Part shown: piece by piece, positions 47,514 through 56,368 of the stretch | How positions within the stretch are numbered: the stretch's first letter is position 1 | Layout: every line of letters begins with the position of its first letter | Assembly: GCF_030403745.1 (NCBI RefSeq) | Contig: NZ_JAQMWP010000003.1 | Location: 310,001-374,000, forward strand | Length of the DNA: 64,000 nt | DNA from: Streptomyces sp. S.PB5 | GTDB taxonomy: Bacteria; Actinomycetota; Actinomycetes; Streptomycetales; Streptomycetaceae | Reading direction: 5' to 3' | The notes under the pieces: model-generated | What the model saw: the letters and a program-made list of their open reading frames with translations, nothing else | Database searches by the model: none | What the model was told of the DNA's origin: nothing | Translations under genes and position numbers: made by a program

Positions 47514-48515
47514 ATGACAACCCCCGAACCCCCGGAGGCCAAGCTCCTCGAAGAGGCCCTCTTCGAGGTCAAGCGAGTCATCGTCGGCCAGGACCGCATG
47601 GTGGAACGCATGTTCACCGCGGTCCTGGCCAGAGGCCACTGCCTCCTCGAAGGCGTCCCCGGCGTCGCCAAGACCCTCGCCGCGAAAACCCTCGCCCACG
47701 TGGTGGGAGGCCACTTCACCCGCCTCCAGTTCACCCCCGACCTGATCCCCTCCGACATCACCGGCACCCGCATCTACCGCCCCTCGCAAGAGGCGTTCGA
47801 CATAGAGCCGGGCCCGGTCATCGCGAACGTCGTCCTCGCCGACGAGATCAACCGTGCCCCCGCGAAGGTGCAGTCGGCCCTGCTGGAGGTCATGGGCGAG
47901 CACCAGGTCTCCATAGGCGGCACGACCCTCCCCGTCCCCGAGCCGTTCCTCGTCCTCGCCACCCAGAACCCCATCGAGTCCGAGGGCGTCTACCACCTCC
48001 CCGAGGCACAGCGCGACCGTTTCCTGCTCAAGGTGGAGGTCCCCGCCCCCGGCGAGTCCGAGGAACTGGCCATCCTCTACCGCATGAGCGTGGACCCGCC
48101 GCGCCCCCGCCGCATCCTCACCCCCGACCGCCTGGTCACGCTCCAGCGCACCGCCGACGAGGTGTTCGTGCACCACGCGATCGCCGAATACGCCGTACGA
48201 CTGGTCTGCGCGACCCGCGAACTCGCCGGTCCGGACAGGCGGTTGGCGCACGGGGCCGGTCCCCGCGCCACGCTCGGTCTGGTCGCCGCCGCCCGCGCCC
48301 TCGCTCTGCTGCGCGGCCGTGGATACGTCCTGCCCGACGACATCGGCGACCTGACCCACGAGGTGATCGGCCACCGGCTGGTCCTCTCCTTCGACGCGCT
48401 CGCGGACGGCGTCACGCCGGGCGAGATCGTCGACGAGGTGCTGGCCGCCGTGGAGCAACCGCGGATCAGCCCGCGCCAGGCCGCCGCCGACGACGCGGGG
48501 AAGGCCGTCGCATGA
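47514..48515 (+). CDS. MoxR-family AAA+ ATPase
   Basis: The 333-residue AAA+ ATPase has Walker A at residues 47-54 (GVPGVAKT), Walker B near DEIN 110-113 (VLADEINRAP), sensor 1 (LATQNPIESEG) and an arginine-finger region (LPEAQRDRF). MoxR proteins act as chaperones with VWA-domain partners to assemble or activate other proteins. The ATG at 47514 begins a six-gene run. Its stop overlaps the DUF58 start (ATGA), a typical MoxR-DUF58 coupling. Confidence 0.93.
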   Translation: MTTPEPPEAKLLEEALFEVKRVIVGQDRMVERMFTAVLARGHCLLEGVPGVAKTLAAKTLAHVVGGHFTRLQFTPDLIPSDITGTRIYRPSQEAFDIEPGPVIANVVLADEINRAPAKVQSALLEVMGEHQVSIGGTTLPVPEPFLVLATQNPIESEGVYHLPEAQRDRFLLKVEVPAPGESEELAILYRMSVDPPRPRRILTPDRLVTLQRTADEVFVHHAIAEYAVRLVCATRELAGPDRRLAHGAGPRATLGLVAAARALALLRGRGYVLPDDIGDLTHEVIGHRLVLSFDALADGVTPGEIVDEVLAAVEQPRISPRQAAADDAGKAVA

Positions 48516-49420
48516 CCCCCACCCTCCGCGAACTCACCCCAGAACAGGCCCTGAAACACCTGGAGTTGCTCTTCACCCGGCACCCCGACGGCCTCCTTCA
48601 GGGCGACCATCCCTCCCTCTTCCCCGGCCCCGGCGGCGAGATGGCCGAGTCCCGGCCGTACATCATCGGCGACGACGTACGCCGAATGGACTGGAACGCC
48701 ACCGCCCGCACCACCGTCCCGCACGTCCGGCTCACCCTCGCCGACCGCGAACTCACCACCTGGATCGTCCTCGACGCCTCCGCGAGCATGGACTTCGGCA
48801 CCGCCCGCATGGAGAAACGCGACCTGGCGGTCGGGGCCGCGGCGGCGGTCGCCTTCCTCACCGAGCGGGCCGGGAACCGGCTCGGCGCCCAGCTCACCGG
48901 GGCGGACGGCATCCGGCGCATCCCGCCACGCACCGGACGCCGGCACCTGCTGACCATCCTGCGGGCCGCCCTGGACCGCCCGCGCGTGGCGCCCGGAACC
49001 GCCCCCGACACCCTCGCCGACGCGCTCGGCGCCCTGCGCGCACTGCCCGCCCGGGGACTGGTCGCCGTCGTCTCCGACTTCCTGGAGCCCGGCTGGGAGC
49101 GGCCCCTGCGGACGGTGGCCCAGCGCCACCAGGTACTGGCGATCGAGACCGTCGACCCGCGCGAACTCGAACTGCCCGCCGTCGGCTTGCTCACCTTCGT
49201 CGATCCGGAGACCGGCCGCCGACGCGAAGTGTCCACACACGCACGGAAGGTGCGCGAACGCTACGCCGAGGCCGCACTGGAACAGCGCGCCCTGATCAAA
49301 CGCACCATCCACCGGGCCGGCGCCGCCCATCTGCGGCTGCGCACGGACCGGGACTGGGTGCGGGACGTCGTGAAGTACGTGGAGAACCAGCGGCGCCGAG
49401 CGGGAGGCGGCGCCGCATGA
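48512..49420 (+). CDS. DUF58 protein with VWA-like domain, MoxR partner
   Basis: The 302-residue protein has the DUF58 core RPYIIGDDVRRMDWNATART, followed by a VWA-like fold with a degenerate metal site (DASASMDFG, residues 88-96). It is expected to be a cytoplasmic or membrane-associated partner of the MoxR ATPase just upstream, whose stop codon overlaps its ATG. No membrane helix is obvious, unlike longer DUF58 members. It is second in the cassette, and the VWA gene follows after 28 bases. Confidence 0.9.
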   Translation: MTPTLRELTPEQALKHLELLFTRHPDGLLQGDHPSLFPGPGGEMAESRPYIIGDDVRRMDWNATARTTVPHVRLTLADRELTTWIVLDASASMDFGTARMEKRDLAVGAAAAVAFLTERAGNRLGAQLTGADGIRRIPPRTGRRHLLTILRAALDRPRVAPGTAPDTLADALGALRALPARGLVAVVSDFLEPGWERPLRTVAQRHQVLAIETVDPRELELPAVGLLTFVDPETGRRREVSTHARKVRERYAEAALEQRALIKRTIHRAGAAHLRLRTDRDWVRDVVKYVENQRRRAGGGAA

Positions 49421-49448
49421 CGAACGCGCCTTCCGGAAAGGAGGGATC

Positions 49449-50399
49449 ATGGGTCTGCGTTCACCGGGCTGGCTGCTGCTCCTGGTGCCGCTCGCCGCAC
49501 TGATCGGCGCGTATCTGCTGACACAGCGCCGACGCAACCGGTACGCCGTCCGCTTCACCAATCTCGATCTGCTCGACAAGGTCGCACCCACGAGGCCGGG
49601 TTGGCGCCGGCACGTCCCGGCGGGGGCCTTCTGCGCCACCATCGCCCTGCTGGTCGTGGGCTTCGCCCGTCCGACGGCGGACGTACAGGTGCCGCGGGAA
49701 CGGGCCACGATCGTCGTCGCGTTCGACACCTCCGGCTCCATGGAGGCCACGGACGTCGAACCCACGCGCTTCGAGGCGGCCCAGCGCGCCGCCCTCACCT
49801 TCGTCGACCGGCTGCCCGCGCGCTTCAACACCGGGCTGGTCACGTTCAGCGGCAACGCCACGGTCGCGGTGCCGCCGACCACCGACCGCGCCCTGCTCCG
49901 CTCGGCGATCCGACAGCTCACCGCCGGCCAGGGCACCGCGATCGGCGACGCCGTCATCGCCGCCCGCGACGCGATCCGCGCGCTGGACGAACAGGCCGAG
50001 ACCGAACCGCCCCCGGCCCACATCGTCCTTCTGTCCGACGGCTCCAACACCGTGGGCCGCTCGGTCGAGTCGGCAGCGGCGGAGGCGGCCGCCGAGGAGA
50101 TCCCGGTCTCGACGATCGCCTACGGCACCGAGGACGGGGTCATCGAGTTCCCCGACGGCCGGGTCCTCCAGGTCCCCGTCGACGGCCCCGCGCTGGAACG
50201 CCTCGCCGCCGTCACGGGCGGTGACTACCACGAGGCCGCCACCGGCGAGGAGCTCCAGGCCGTCTACGACGACATCGGCAGCTCCGTGGGCCACCGCACC
50301 GAGCAGCGCGAGATCTGGCAGTGGTTCGTGGCCGCGGGCCTCGGTGCGGCACTGATCGCCGCGGCGACGTCCCTGCTGTGGTTCTCGAGGCTCCCATGA
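49449..50399 (+). CDS. Membrane VWA-domain protein (BatA-like)
   Basis: The 316-residue protein has two N-terminal membrane helices (residues 7-24 and 58-73), an exposed VWA domain with the complete metal site DTSGSM (residues 93-98) and further ligands around VLLSDGSNTVG, and a C-terminal helix (FVAAGLGAALIAAATSLLWF). This resembles BatA/BatB proteins that pair with MoxR. Metal-dependent binding to a client is expected. GGAAAGGAGGGA precedes ATG 49449. Confidence 0.9.
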   Translation: MGLRSPGWLLLLVPLAALIGAYLLTQRRRNRYAVRFTNLDLLDKVAPTRPGWRRHVPAGAFCATIALLVVGFARPTADVQVPRERATIVVAFDTSGSMEATDVEPTRFEAAQRAALTFVDRLPARFNTGLVTFSGNATVAVPPTTDRALLRSAIRQLTAGQGTAIGDAVIAARDAIRALDEQAETEPPPAHIVLLSDGSNTVGRSVESAAAEAAAEEIPVSTIAYGTEDGVIEFPDGRVLQVPVDGPALERLAAVTGGDYHEAATGEELQAVYDDIGSSVGHRTEQREIWQWFVAAGLGAALIAAATSLLWFSRLP

Positions 50400-50424
50400 C
50401 CACCCCCCACCCAGGGAGGAACCC

Positions 50425-51609
50425 GTGACCGACCCCACGCACCCCGGCCCTCCGACAGCTTCCGGCCCTCCGACGACCCCCGGCACCCCGACCCACCCAC
50501 CGGGCCGAAGGGACCCAACAAGTCCGGGAGGGGCTGACGGCCGGGGGGAGCCGGTGGGCCTGGAGGAGCCGGTGGAGCCGCTGGGCCTGGGAGAGCCGGT
50601 GGGCCCGGAAGAGCCCAGCGGTCCCACCGCCCTGAACGCCGGCCCGCCCGGCCTCGGCACGCCGGCCCTCGGCCACGCCTTGCCCGACCCGGACACACCC
50701 CGCACCCCCACCGACGCCACCCCCGCCCCCGGCCCCGCGTCCACCCGCGGCCTGGGCACCCCCCGAGGCCCCGCCTTCCTCGCCGGCCGTCCCCCGACGC
50801 TCCCCGAGCGGACCGCACCCCCGACACCCACCCCGTCCCCCTCGCCGTACGACACCCCGAAACCCCCGTCACCCAAAGGCGCCCGCACCCCCCGTCCCCT
50901 CGCCACCGCCCTCCTGGCCGCCGTCCTCGCGGGCGGCGCCGCCGGATACGCGGCGGGTGCCCTCGGCGACGACGAACCCGCCACCCCGGCCGCCGCCGCC
51001 CGCGCCCCCGGTGACCTGGAAGCCGTCGCCGCGCGAGTCCTGCCCAGCGTCGTGTCCGTCGTCACCCCGAACGGCCAGGGTTCCGGATTCGTGCTCGACG
51101 CCCGCGGCCGGATCCTCACCAACGCCCATGTCGTGGACGGCAGTTCCACCGTCACCGTCGAGCTTCAGGACGGCCGCAGGCTCAACGCCGAGGTGATCGG
51201 CGACGACCCGGATCACGACGTGGCCGTACTCCAGCCGGAGACGGCACGTGGTCTGCGCCCGGCCCAGCTGGCCACTCCCGGCTCCCGGCCCGGCGTCGGA
51301 GACACCGTCCTCGCCATCGGCTCCCCGCTCGGCCTCAGCGGTACCGTCACCTCCGGCATCGTCAGCGCCCTGGACCGTGACGTGCGGCTGGGTGAGGGTG
51401 GTCGGCAGCAGCGTGCCGTGCAGACCGACGCCTCGATCAACCCGGGGAACTCGGGCGGGCCCCTCGTCGACGCCGACGGGCGGGTCATCGGCATCAACAC
51501 GGCCATCGCGACGTTGGACCAGCAGCGGGGCGGCTCCATCGGCATCGGCTTCGCCATCCCCGTCGCCGACGCGGCGGCCGCGGCCCGGACCATCATCGAC
51601 GGCGGCTGA
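50425..51609 (+). CDS. Membrane-anchored S1C (HtrA-like) serine protease without PDZ
   Basis: The 394-residue protein has a proline- and glutamate-rich cytoplasmic head (residues 1-155), one membrane helix (LATALLAAVLAGGAAGYAAG, about 160-180) and an exported trypsin-like domain. The triad is His235 (TNAHVVDG), Asp265 (DHDVAVL) and Ser343 (NPGNSGGPL). It ends soon after the domain (AARTIIDGG), so the PDZ domain found in most HtrA proteins is missing. GTG 50425 follows GGGAGGA. Position between the VWA and two-component genes suggests envelope quality control. Confidence 0.92.
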   Translation: MTDPTHPGPPTASGPPTTPGTPTHPPGRRDPTSPGGADGRGEPVGLEEPVEPLGLGEPVGPEEPSGPTALNAGPPGLGTPALGHALPDPDTPRTPTDATPAPGPASTRGLGTPRGPAFLAGRPPTLPERTAPPTPTPSPSPYDTPKPPSPKGARTPRPLATALLAAVLAGGAAGYAAGALGDDEPATPAAAARAPGDLEAVAARVLPSVVSVVTPNGQGSGFVLDARGRILTNAHVVDGSSTVTVELQDGRRLNAEVIGDDPDHDVAVLQPETARGLRPAQLATPGSRPGVGDTVLAIGSPLGLSGTVTSGIVSALDRDVRLGEGGRQQRAVQTDASINPGNSGGPLVDADGRVIGINTAIATLDQQRGGSIGIGFAIPVADAAAAARTIIDGG

Positions 51610-51636
51610 ACCGCCGGGAGGACCGAGGGGGCGGAC

Positions 51637-52305
51637 ATGAGACTGCTCGTGGTCGAGGACGAGGAGGACCTGGTCGTCGCGCTCAAGGTCGGTCTGGTCA
51701 GGGCCGGTTACGCCGTGGACGTCGCCCCGGACGTCGACAGCGCGACCGAGAAACTGGCCGTCAACGACTACGACCTGGTCCTGCTCGACCTCAACCTCCC
51801 CGACGGCGACGGCTTCTCGGTCTGCCGTGCCATCCGCGCCACCCCCGGCGGCCCCCGCATCCTCATGCTCACCGCCCGTGACCGCCTCGCAGACCGGGTC
51901 CGCGGCCTCGACGAGGGCGCCGACGACTACCTCGTCAAACCCTTCGCCCTCCCCGAACTCCTCGCCCGGATAAGGGCGTTGCTGCGTCGCGAGGACGGCG
52001 GCACCGCCATCGTCGAGGTCGGTGAACTCCGCCTGGACACCGCCCGCTTCGAGGCCTACCGGGGCGACCGCCGGCTCCCGCTCACGCCGAAGGAGTTCAG
52101 CGTCCTGCACTATCTGATGACCCGCCCGGGCCGCGTCGTACCGGCCGAGGAACTCCTCGAACACGTCTGGGACGAATACGCCGACCCGTTCACCAACACG
52201 GTGCGGGTCACGGTCGGTTCACTGCGCCGCAAGGTCACCGGCGAGCAGGAACCCCTCATCGAGACGGTGATCCGGCAGGGCTACCGCCTGAAGGACACGC
52301 CATGA
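51637..52305 (+). CDS. OmpR-family response regulator
   Basis: The 222-residue protein has a receiver domain with acidic pocket VVEDEEDL, phosphoacceptor Asp51 in LLDLNLPD, Thr79 in MLTARD and Lys101 in LVKPF. A winged-helix DNA-binding domain follows (LTPKEFSVLHYLMTRPGRVV, TVRVTVGSLRRKV). ATG 51637 is preceded by a purine-rich stretch (GGGAGGACCGAGGGGG). It pairs with the downstream kinase, whose ATG overlaps its stop, and may control the whole upstream cassette. Confidence 0.95.
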   Translation: MRLLVVEDEEDLVVALKVGLVRAGYAVDVAPDVDSATEKLAVNDYDLVLLDLNLPDGDGFSVCRAIRATPGGPRILMLTARDRLADRVRGLDEGADDYLVKPFALPELLARIRALLRREDGGTAIVEVGELRLDTARFEAYRGDRRLPLTPKEFSVLHYLMTRPGRVVPAEELLEHVWDEYADPFTNTVRVTVGSLRRKVTGEQEPLIETVIRQGYRLKDTP

Positions 52306-53546
52306 AGCGGCCCTCCCTGAAGTGGCCCGCCCTGAAGGGGACTTCGTCGGACAGGTTCCGTCTCCCCGCCTTCACCCACACCATCCGCTTCCGCCTGACC
52401 GTCCTCTACTCCGGACTCCTGTTCATCCTCACCGCCCTTGTCCTGGGCGCCACCTACCTCGCGGTGGAACGCAGCGGCGAGGCCCACCCGGTCACCAAGC
52501 AGTTCCCGGTGAAGAAGTTCGTGAACGGCGAGGAGGTGGGCGAGTTCGACGCGGTCAAGGTCCACGAGGTCGAGGCCGCCGTGAACTACGAGACCCTCGC
52601 CAACCTCCGCCGCTTCTCCTTCGCCGTCCTCGGCGGCGTCGCCGTCACCAGCCTCGCCCTCGGCTGGATCCTCTCCGGCCGCGCCCTGCGCCCCGTGCGC
52701 TCCATCTCCCGCGCCGCAGCGGAGATCCAGGCCACCGACCTCTCCCGGCGCATCCGCCTGCAGGGCCCCAAGGACGAACTCCGCGACCTCGCCGACACCG
52801 TCGACTCCATGCTCGAACGCCTCGACGAGGCCTTCCGCGCCCAACGCCAGCTCATCGACGACGCCTCCCACGAACTGCGCAGCCCGCTCGCCATCATCCG
52901 CGCGAACGTCGACGCCGTACTGACGTCGGAGGACTCGGACGAGGAGGAGCGCCGTACGGCCGCCCGCAGCGTCGACCGGGCGACGACCCGGATGACCCGC
53001 CTGGTCGAAGACCTCCTCGCCACCGCCCGCCGCAACGCCCCCGCCCTCGCCGACGCCGACGTCGACCTCGCGGCAGCGGCGGCGGAGGCGTGCGAGGAGT
53101 TCGCCCCGCTGGCCCAGGAACGCGGCCTCACCCTCCACCGCCGTCTCACCACGGGCCTGACCGTCATCGGCGACCACGACGCCCTGCGCCGCGCGGTCGG
53201 CAACCTGCTCTCGAACGCCGTACGGCTGTCTCCACCGGGCACGCTGATCACGGTCGCGGCGGGCCGCACCGGCAGCTGGCTGTGGACGGCGGTACGTGAC
53301 GAGGGTCCCGGCATCCTGCACGACGACCAGACGAGGGTCTTCGACCGGTTCTGGCGGGCCGACGGGGCGAGCGGCCGCGACCGGCACGCGGGTCTCGGCC
53401 TGGCGATCGTCAGACAGATCGTGGAGTCGCACGGAGGCCAGGTCCGGCTGTTCTCACAGGTGGGGGAGGGGGCGACCTTCGTCCTGTGGGTTCCCGCCCC
53501 CGGACACACCAACGGCGGGCCGCCCGATGAGCAGCCCGCCGTGTAG
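52302..53546 (+). CDS. Membrane sensor histidine kinase
   Basis: The 414-residue protein has two membrane helices (about residues 31-54 and 106-127) with an approximately 50-residue outer loop rich in Lys/Val/Glu. A HAMP domain (GRALRPVRSISRAAAEIQ) precedes HisKA with His190 in DASHELRSPLAII and HATPase with NLLSNAVRLS, DEGPGI and GLGLAIVRQIV. The short loop suggests membrane or envelope stress sensing. ATG 52302 overlaps the response-regulator stop, so they form a pair. It ends the cassette and is convergent with the acyltransferase gene. Confidence 0.95.
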   Translation: MKRPSLKWPALKGTSSDRFRLPAFTHTIRFRLTVLYSGLLFILTALVLGATYLAVERSGEAHPVTKQFPVKKFVNGEEVGEFDAVKVHEVEAAVNYETLANLRRFSFAVLGGVAVTSLALGWILSGRALRPVRSISRAAAEIQATDLSRRIRLQGPKDELRDLADTVDSMLERLDEAFRAQRQLIDDASHELRSPLAIIRANVDAVLTSEDSDEEERRTAARSVDRATTRMTRLVEDLLATARRNAPALADADVDLAAAAAEACEEFAPLAQERGLTLHRRLTTGLTVIGDHDALRRAVGNLLSNAVRLSPPGTLITVAAGRTGSWLWTAVRDEGPGILHDDQTRVFDRFWRADGASGRDRHAGLGLAIVRQIVESHGGQVRLFSQVGEGATFVLWVPAPGHTNGGPPDEQPAV

Positions 53547-53551
53547 AGAAG

Positions 53552-54226
53552 TTACGCCGCTTCCTTGGCCTTGGTCGCGTACATGTCCACGTACTCCTGC
53601 CCGGACAGCCGCATGACCTCCGCCATCACGGAGTCCGTCACCGCGCGCAGCACATAGCGGTCCCGGTCCATCCCCTCGTACCGGGAGAACTCCATCGCCT
53701 CACCGAAGCGGACGGTGACCCGGGCGGGGCGCGGGAAGCCGGCGCCGCCGGGCTGGACCTTGTCCGTGCCGATGATGGCGAACGGCACGACCGGCGCCCC
53801 GGTCATCAGGGCCAGCCGGGCGATACCGGTGCGGCCGCGGTAGAGCCGGCCGTCGGGGGAGCGGGTGCCCTCGGGGTAGATGCTGAAGACCTTGCCCTCC
53901 TCCAGCACCCGGCGCCCGGTCATCAGCGCGGCGACCCCGCCCCGGCCGCCGTCCCGGTCGACCGGGATCATGCCGCAGCCCGTGAAGAACCAGGCCATCA
54001 GCCGGCCCTTGAGGCCCTTGCCGGTGACGTACTCGTCCTTGCCGATGAAGAAGACCTGGCGGTCGCAGAAGAGCGGCATGATCATCGAGTCGATGAACGT
54101 GAGGTGGTTCCCGGCGAGGATCACCGGACCGTCCCCCGGGATGTGCTCCGCGCCCTCCACCCGGGGGCGGAACATCAGGCGCATGATCGGTCCGAGCACT
54201 GCCTTGAGGAACGCGAAGCGGGACAA
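53552..54226 (-). CDS. Lysophospholipid acyltransferase (PlsC type)
   Basis: The 224-residue protein transfers an acyl group to a lysophospholipid. The catalytic HX4D motif NHLTFID (His41, Asp46) and the substrate-binding YPEGTRSPDG are present, with VFFIGKDEYVTGKGLKGRLM and VPFAIIGTDKV. The start is taken as TTG 54226 because GGAGGA lies five bases upstream and the family begins near it; the open frame runs to ATG 54304, which would sit far from any ribosome-binding site. It is convergent with the kinase gene and divergent from glpQ, sharing a 350-base intergenic region. Confidence 0.85.
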   Translation of the reverse strand: MSRFAFLKAVLGPIMRLMFRPRVEGAEHIPGDGPVILAGNHLTFIDSMIMPLFCDRQVFFIGKDEYVTGKGLKGRLMAWFFTGCGMIPVDRDGGRGGVAALMTGRRVLEEGKVFSIYPEGTRSPDGRLYRGRTGIARLALMTGAPVVPFAIIGTDKVQPGGAGFPRPARVTVRFGEAMEFSRYEGMDRDRYVLRAVTDSVMAEVMRLSGQEYVDMYATKAKEAA

Positions 54227-54310
54227 CGGATCCTCCGGTGTCAAGTGAATCGGTATATGTCTGTGCAGGTGAGGACGATACTCGCGGTTCCCCGGGTCGT
54301 GCACATCGGG

Positions 54311-54364
54311 TTCACCGGGTTCACCGAGGTCTTACGAACTGTTGACGCTGGTTTACCTGCGGTG
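54311..54364 (+). promoter_or_regulatory. Putative PHO box (direct repeats) upstream of glpQ
   Basis: Four units of an 11-bp period, GTTCACCGAGG (54321), TCTTACGAACT (54332), GTTGACGCTGG (54343) and TTTACCTGCGG (54354), share a TTnAC-type core, preceded by an extra GGTTCACCG. This matches the layout of PhoP direct-repeat sites in Streptomyces. The rest of the 54227-54577 intergenic region has no gene and no other clear signal. Confidence 0.6.
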
Positions 54365-54577
54365 ACGTGCGGTGTACCGCCCGTAACCCGTTGGCCATAT
54401 GTGACGGACATCGCCTCCGCCGCTGACGACCCGTCACAGCGGACCTCCCGTGCGACGGCGGCAGTGATCTCGTACGACATCCAGCATCACCCGTGCGTTA
54501 TGCCGGAGGTCTCCCGTCCGTCATGTACACGCACCTACGATCGGCCCGCACCGAAGGAGCCGACGCAGGAGGCGCTC

Positions 54578-55741
54578 ATGGGAACGCAGGACTCGGACGA
54601 GCAGACGGGCGGGACCGGCCGGCGGGCACTTCTCGGCGCCGCGGTACTCGGCGCGAGCGGAGCCGTGCTCGGTCTGCCGGGTACGGCGAGAGCCGGCGGG
54701 ACACGGCATGGTGGAGGCGTGAAGAGCCTGCCCGTGCCGACGATCATCGGCCACCGGGGCGCCAGCGGCTACCGGCCGGAGCACACGCTCGGCGCGTACC
54801 AGCTCGCCCTCGACCTCGGCGCCCACATCGTCGAGGCCGGAGACCTGGTGCCCACCAAGGACGGTCACATCGTCTGCCGTCACGAACCGGAGATCGGCGG
54901 GACGACGGATGTCGCCGACCACCCCGAGTTCGCCGGCCGCCGGACCACCAAGCTGCTGGACGGCGTCTCCGTCACCGGCTGGTTCACCGAGGACTTCACG
55001 CTCGCCGAGCTGAAGACCCTGCGCGCGATCGAGCGCATCCCGGCCAACCGCCCGCACAACACCCTCTACGACGGCCGCTGGGAGATCCCCACCTTCGAAG
55101 AGGTCCTGAAGTGGCAGGACGAGCAGACCCGCAAGCGCGGCAAGCAGGTCTGGATCTACCCCGAGACCAAGCACCCCACCTACTTCCGCAAGCTGGGCCT
55201 GGGCCTTGAGGAGCGGGTCGCCAAGCTGCTGCGCAAGTACGGCAAGGACAAGCGGAACTCGCCGGTCATCCTGCAGTCCTTCGAGCCGACCAGCATCCAG
55301 CGCCTCAACACGCTGGTCGACAACCCGCTGGTGGTCCTGCTCTCCTCGGCGGCCAGCCGCCCCTGGGACTTCGTCGAGACGGGCGACCCGCGCACGGTCG
55401 CCGACCTGATCACCCCCAAAGGCCTCAGGGAGATCGCCGGCTACGCCCAGGGCATCGGCCCGACCCTCGACCTGGTCATCCCGAAGGACGCGAGCGGCAA
55501 CCTCACCACGCCGACCACCCTCGTCGCCGACGCGCACAAGGTGGGCCTGATCCTCCACCCGTACACCATGCGCAACGAGAACCCGTTCCTCCCCGCGAAC
55601 TTCCGCAAGGGCACGGACGCCGACGGGTACGGCGATGTCTTCGGCGCCTACCGGGCGTACTTCGCCACCGGCATCGACGGCGTCTTCACCGACAACCCGG
55701 ACACCGGCCTGCTGGCCCGCGAGGACTTCGTCAACGGCTGA
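54578..55741 (+). CDS. glpQ: Secreted glycerophosphodiester phosphodiesterase
   Basis: The 387-residue enzyme hydrolyses glycerophosphodiesters to glycerol-3-phosphate and an alcohol, feeding phosphate supply. It has a Tat-like signal (TGRRALLGAAVLGASGAVLG, cleavage near ARAGG). The family motifs are IIGHRGASGYRPEHT, EAGDLVPTKDGHIVCRHEPE and the metal-binding Glu in WIYPETKHPTYF. In many family members the EAG motif reads EXD, so the variant is worth noting. GCAGGAGG precedes ATG 54578. In S. coelicolor the orthologous glpQ1 is, as I recall, controlled by PhoP, and the upstream repeats support that here. Confidence 0.92.
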   Translation: MGTQDSDEQTGGTGRRALLGAAVLGASGAVLGLPGTARAGGTRHGGGVKSLPVPTIIGHRGASGYRPEHTLGAYQLALDLGAHIVEAGDLVPTKDGHIVCRHEPEIGGTTDVADHPEFAGRRTTKLLDGVSVTGWFTEDFTLAELKTLRAIERIPANRPHNTLYDGRWEIPTFEEVLKWQDEQTRKRGKQVWIYPETKHPTYFRKLGLGLEERVAKLLRKYGKDKRNSPVILQSFEPTSIQRLNTLVDNPLVVLLSSAASRPWDFVETGDPRTVADLITPKGLREIAGYAQGIGPTLDLVIPKDASGNLTTPTTLVADAHKVGLILHPYTMRNENPFLPANFRKGTDADGYGDVFGAYRAYFATGIDGVFTDNPDTGLLAREDFVNG

Positions 55742-55768
55742 GCGCCCGGCCCCGGTTGGGGTGACAAA

Positions 55769-55802
55769 CGGCCGTCCGGGCAACCCGCCGCCCGGACGGC
55801 CG
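55769..55802 (+). terminator. Terminator after glpQ
   Basis: CGGCCGTCCGGGC (55769-55781) pairs perfectly over 13 bp with GCCCGGACGGCCG (55790-55802) around an eight-base loop, 27 bases after the stop. There is no T-tract, as is common in Streptomyces. Confidence 0.85.
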
Positions 55803-55815
55803 CGTCGTCAGGCAT

Positions 55816-56322
55816 ATGTCCCACGACCTGGTCACCACCCTGCGCCCCCTGCTCACCGCCGAAGCCTCCGCCGAGGCACATGCCACCGGTACGGAACCCG
55901 GCGACCTGGAACAGGCGGTCTGGCTCCGCCTCCTCGAACGCCTCGACACCGACGGCCCCCCGGCCGACCCGCAGAGCTGGCTCCGCAGCGCGGTCCGCTC
56001 CGAGGCCCGCCGCACCCGCCGTACGACCATGCTCGAACAGCCGTACGAGACCGAGCCGGCGGACGACACCGACCGCACCCCGGAACACCTCGCCCTCGCG
56101 GCGGCCCGGGGCCGCGCCCTGCGGGATGCCGTACGCCGGCTGCCGGGCCGCTGCCCCAGTCTCATGGAGGCGCTGCTCTCCCCGAGGGACCTCACCTATC
56201 GGGAAATCGCGGGGAAGTTGGGTATCTCACAGGGCAGTCTCGGCCCGGAACGTTCCAGATGCCTGGGTTGTCTCCGTCGTTTGCTCACACCGGAGGTTGC
56301 GGCCCGCGGAGGGCGGGGATAG
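55816..56322 (+). CDS. Small sigma-70-family factor-like protein
   Basis: The 168-residue protein has a region-2-like N-terminus (EPGDLEQAVWLRLLERLD, PQSWLRSAVRSEARRTRR) and a region-4-like C-terminus (LTYREIAGKLGISQGSLGPE, SRCLGCLRRLLT). This is the layout of ECF sigma factors but shorter in region 2. Such Streptomyces proteins are annotated as sigma factors, though promoter recognition is untested. ATG 55816 is close to the glpQ terminator, and the ribosome-binding site is poor (GTCAGG). No anti-sigma gene is adjacent. Confidence 0.72.
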   Translation: MSHDLVTTLRPLLTAEASAEAHATGTEPGDLEQAVWLRLLERLDTDGPPADPQSWLRSAVRSEARRTRRTTMLEQPYETEPADDTDRTPEHLALAAARGRALRDAVRRLPGRCPSLMEALLSPRDLTYREIAGKLGISQGSLGPERSRCLGCLRRLLTPEVAARGGRG

Positions 56323-56368
56323 GAGTGAGGGACGAAACGGCGATCAGGTGAGCGGGAGGCGTGCGCAC

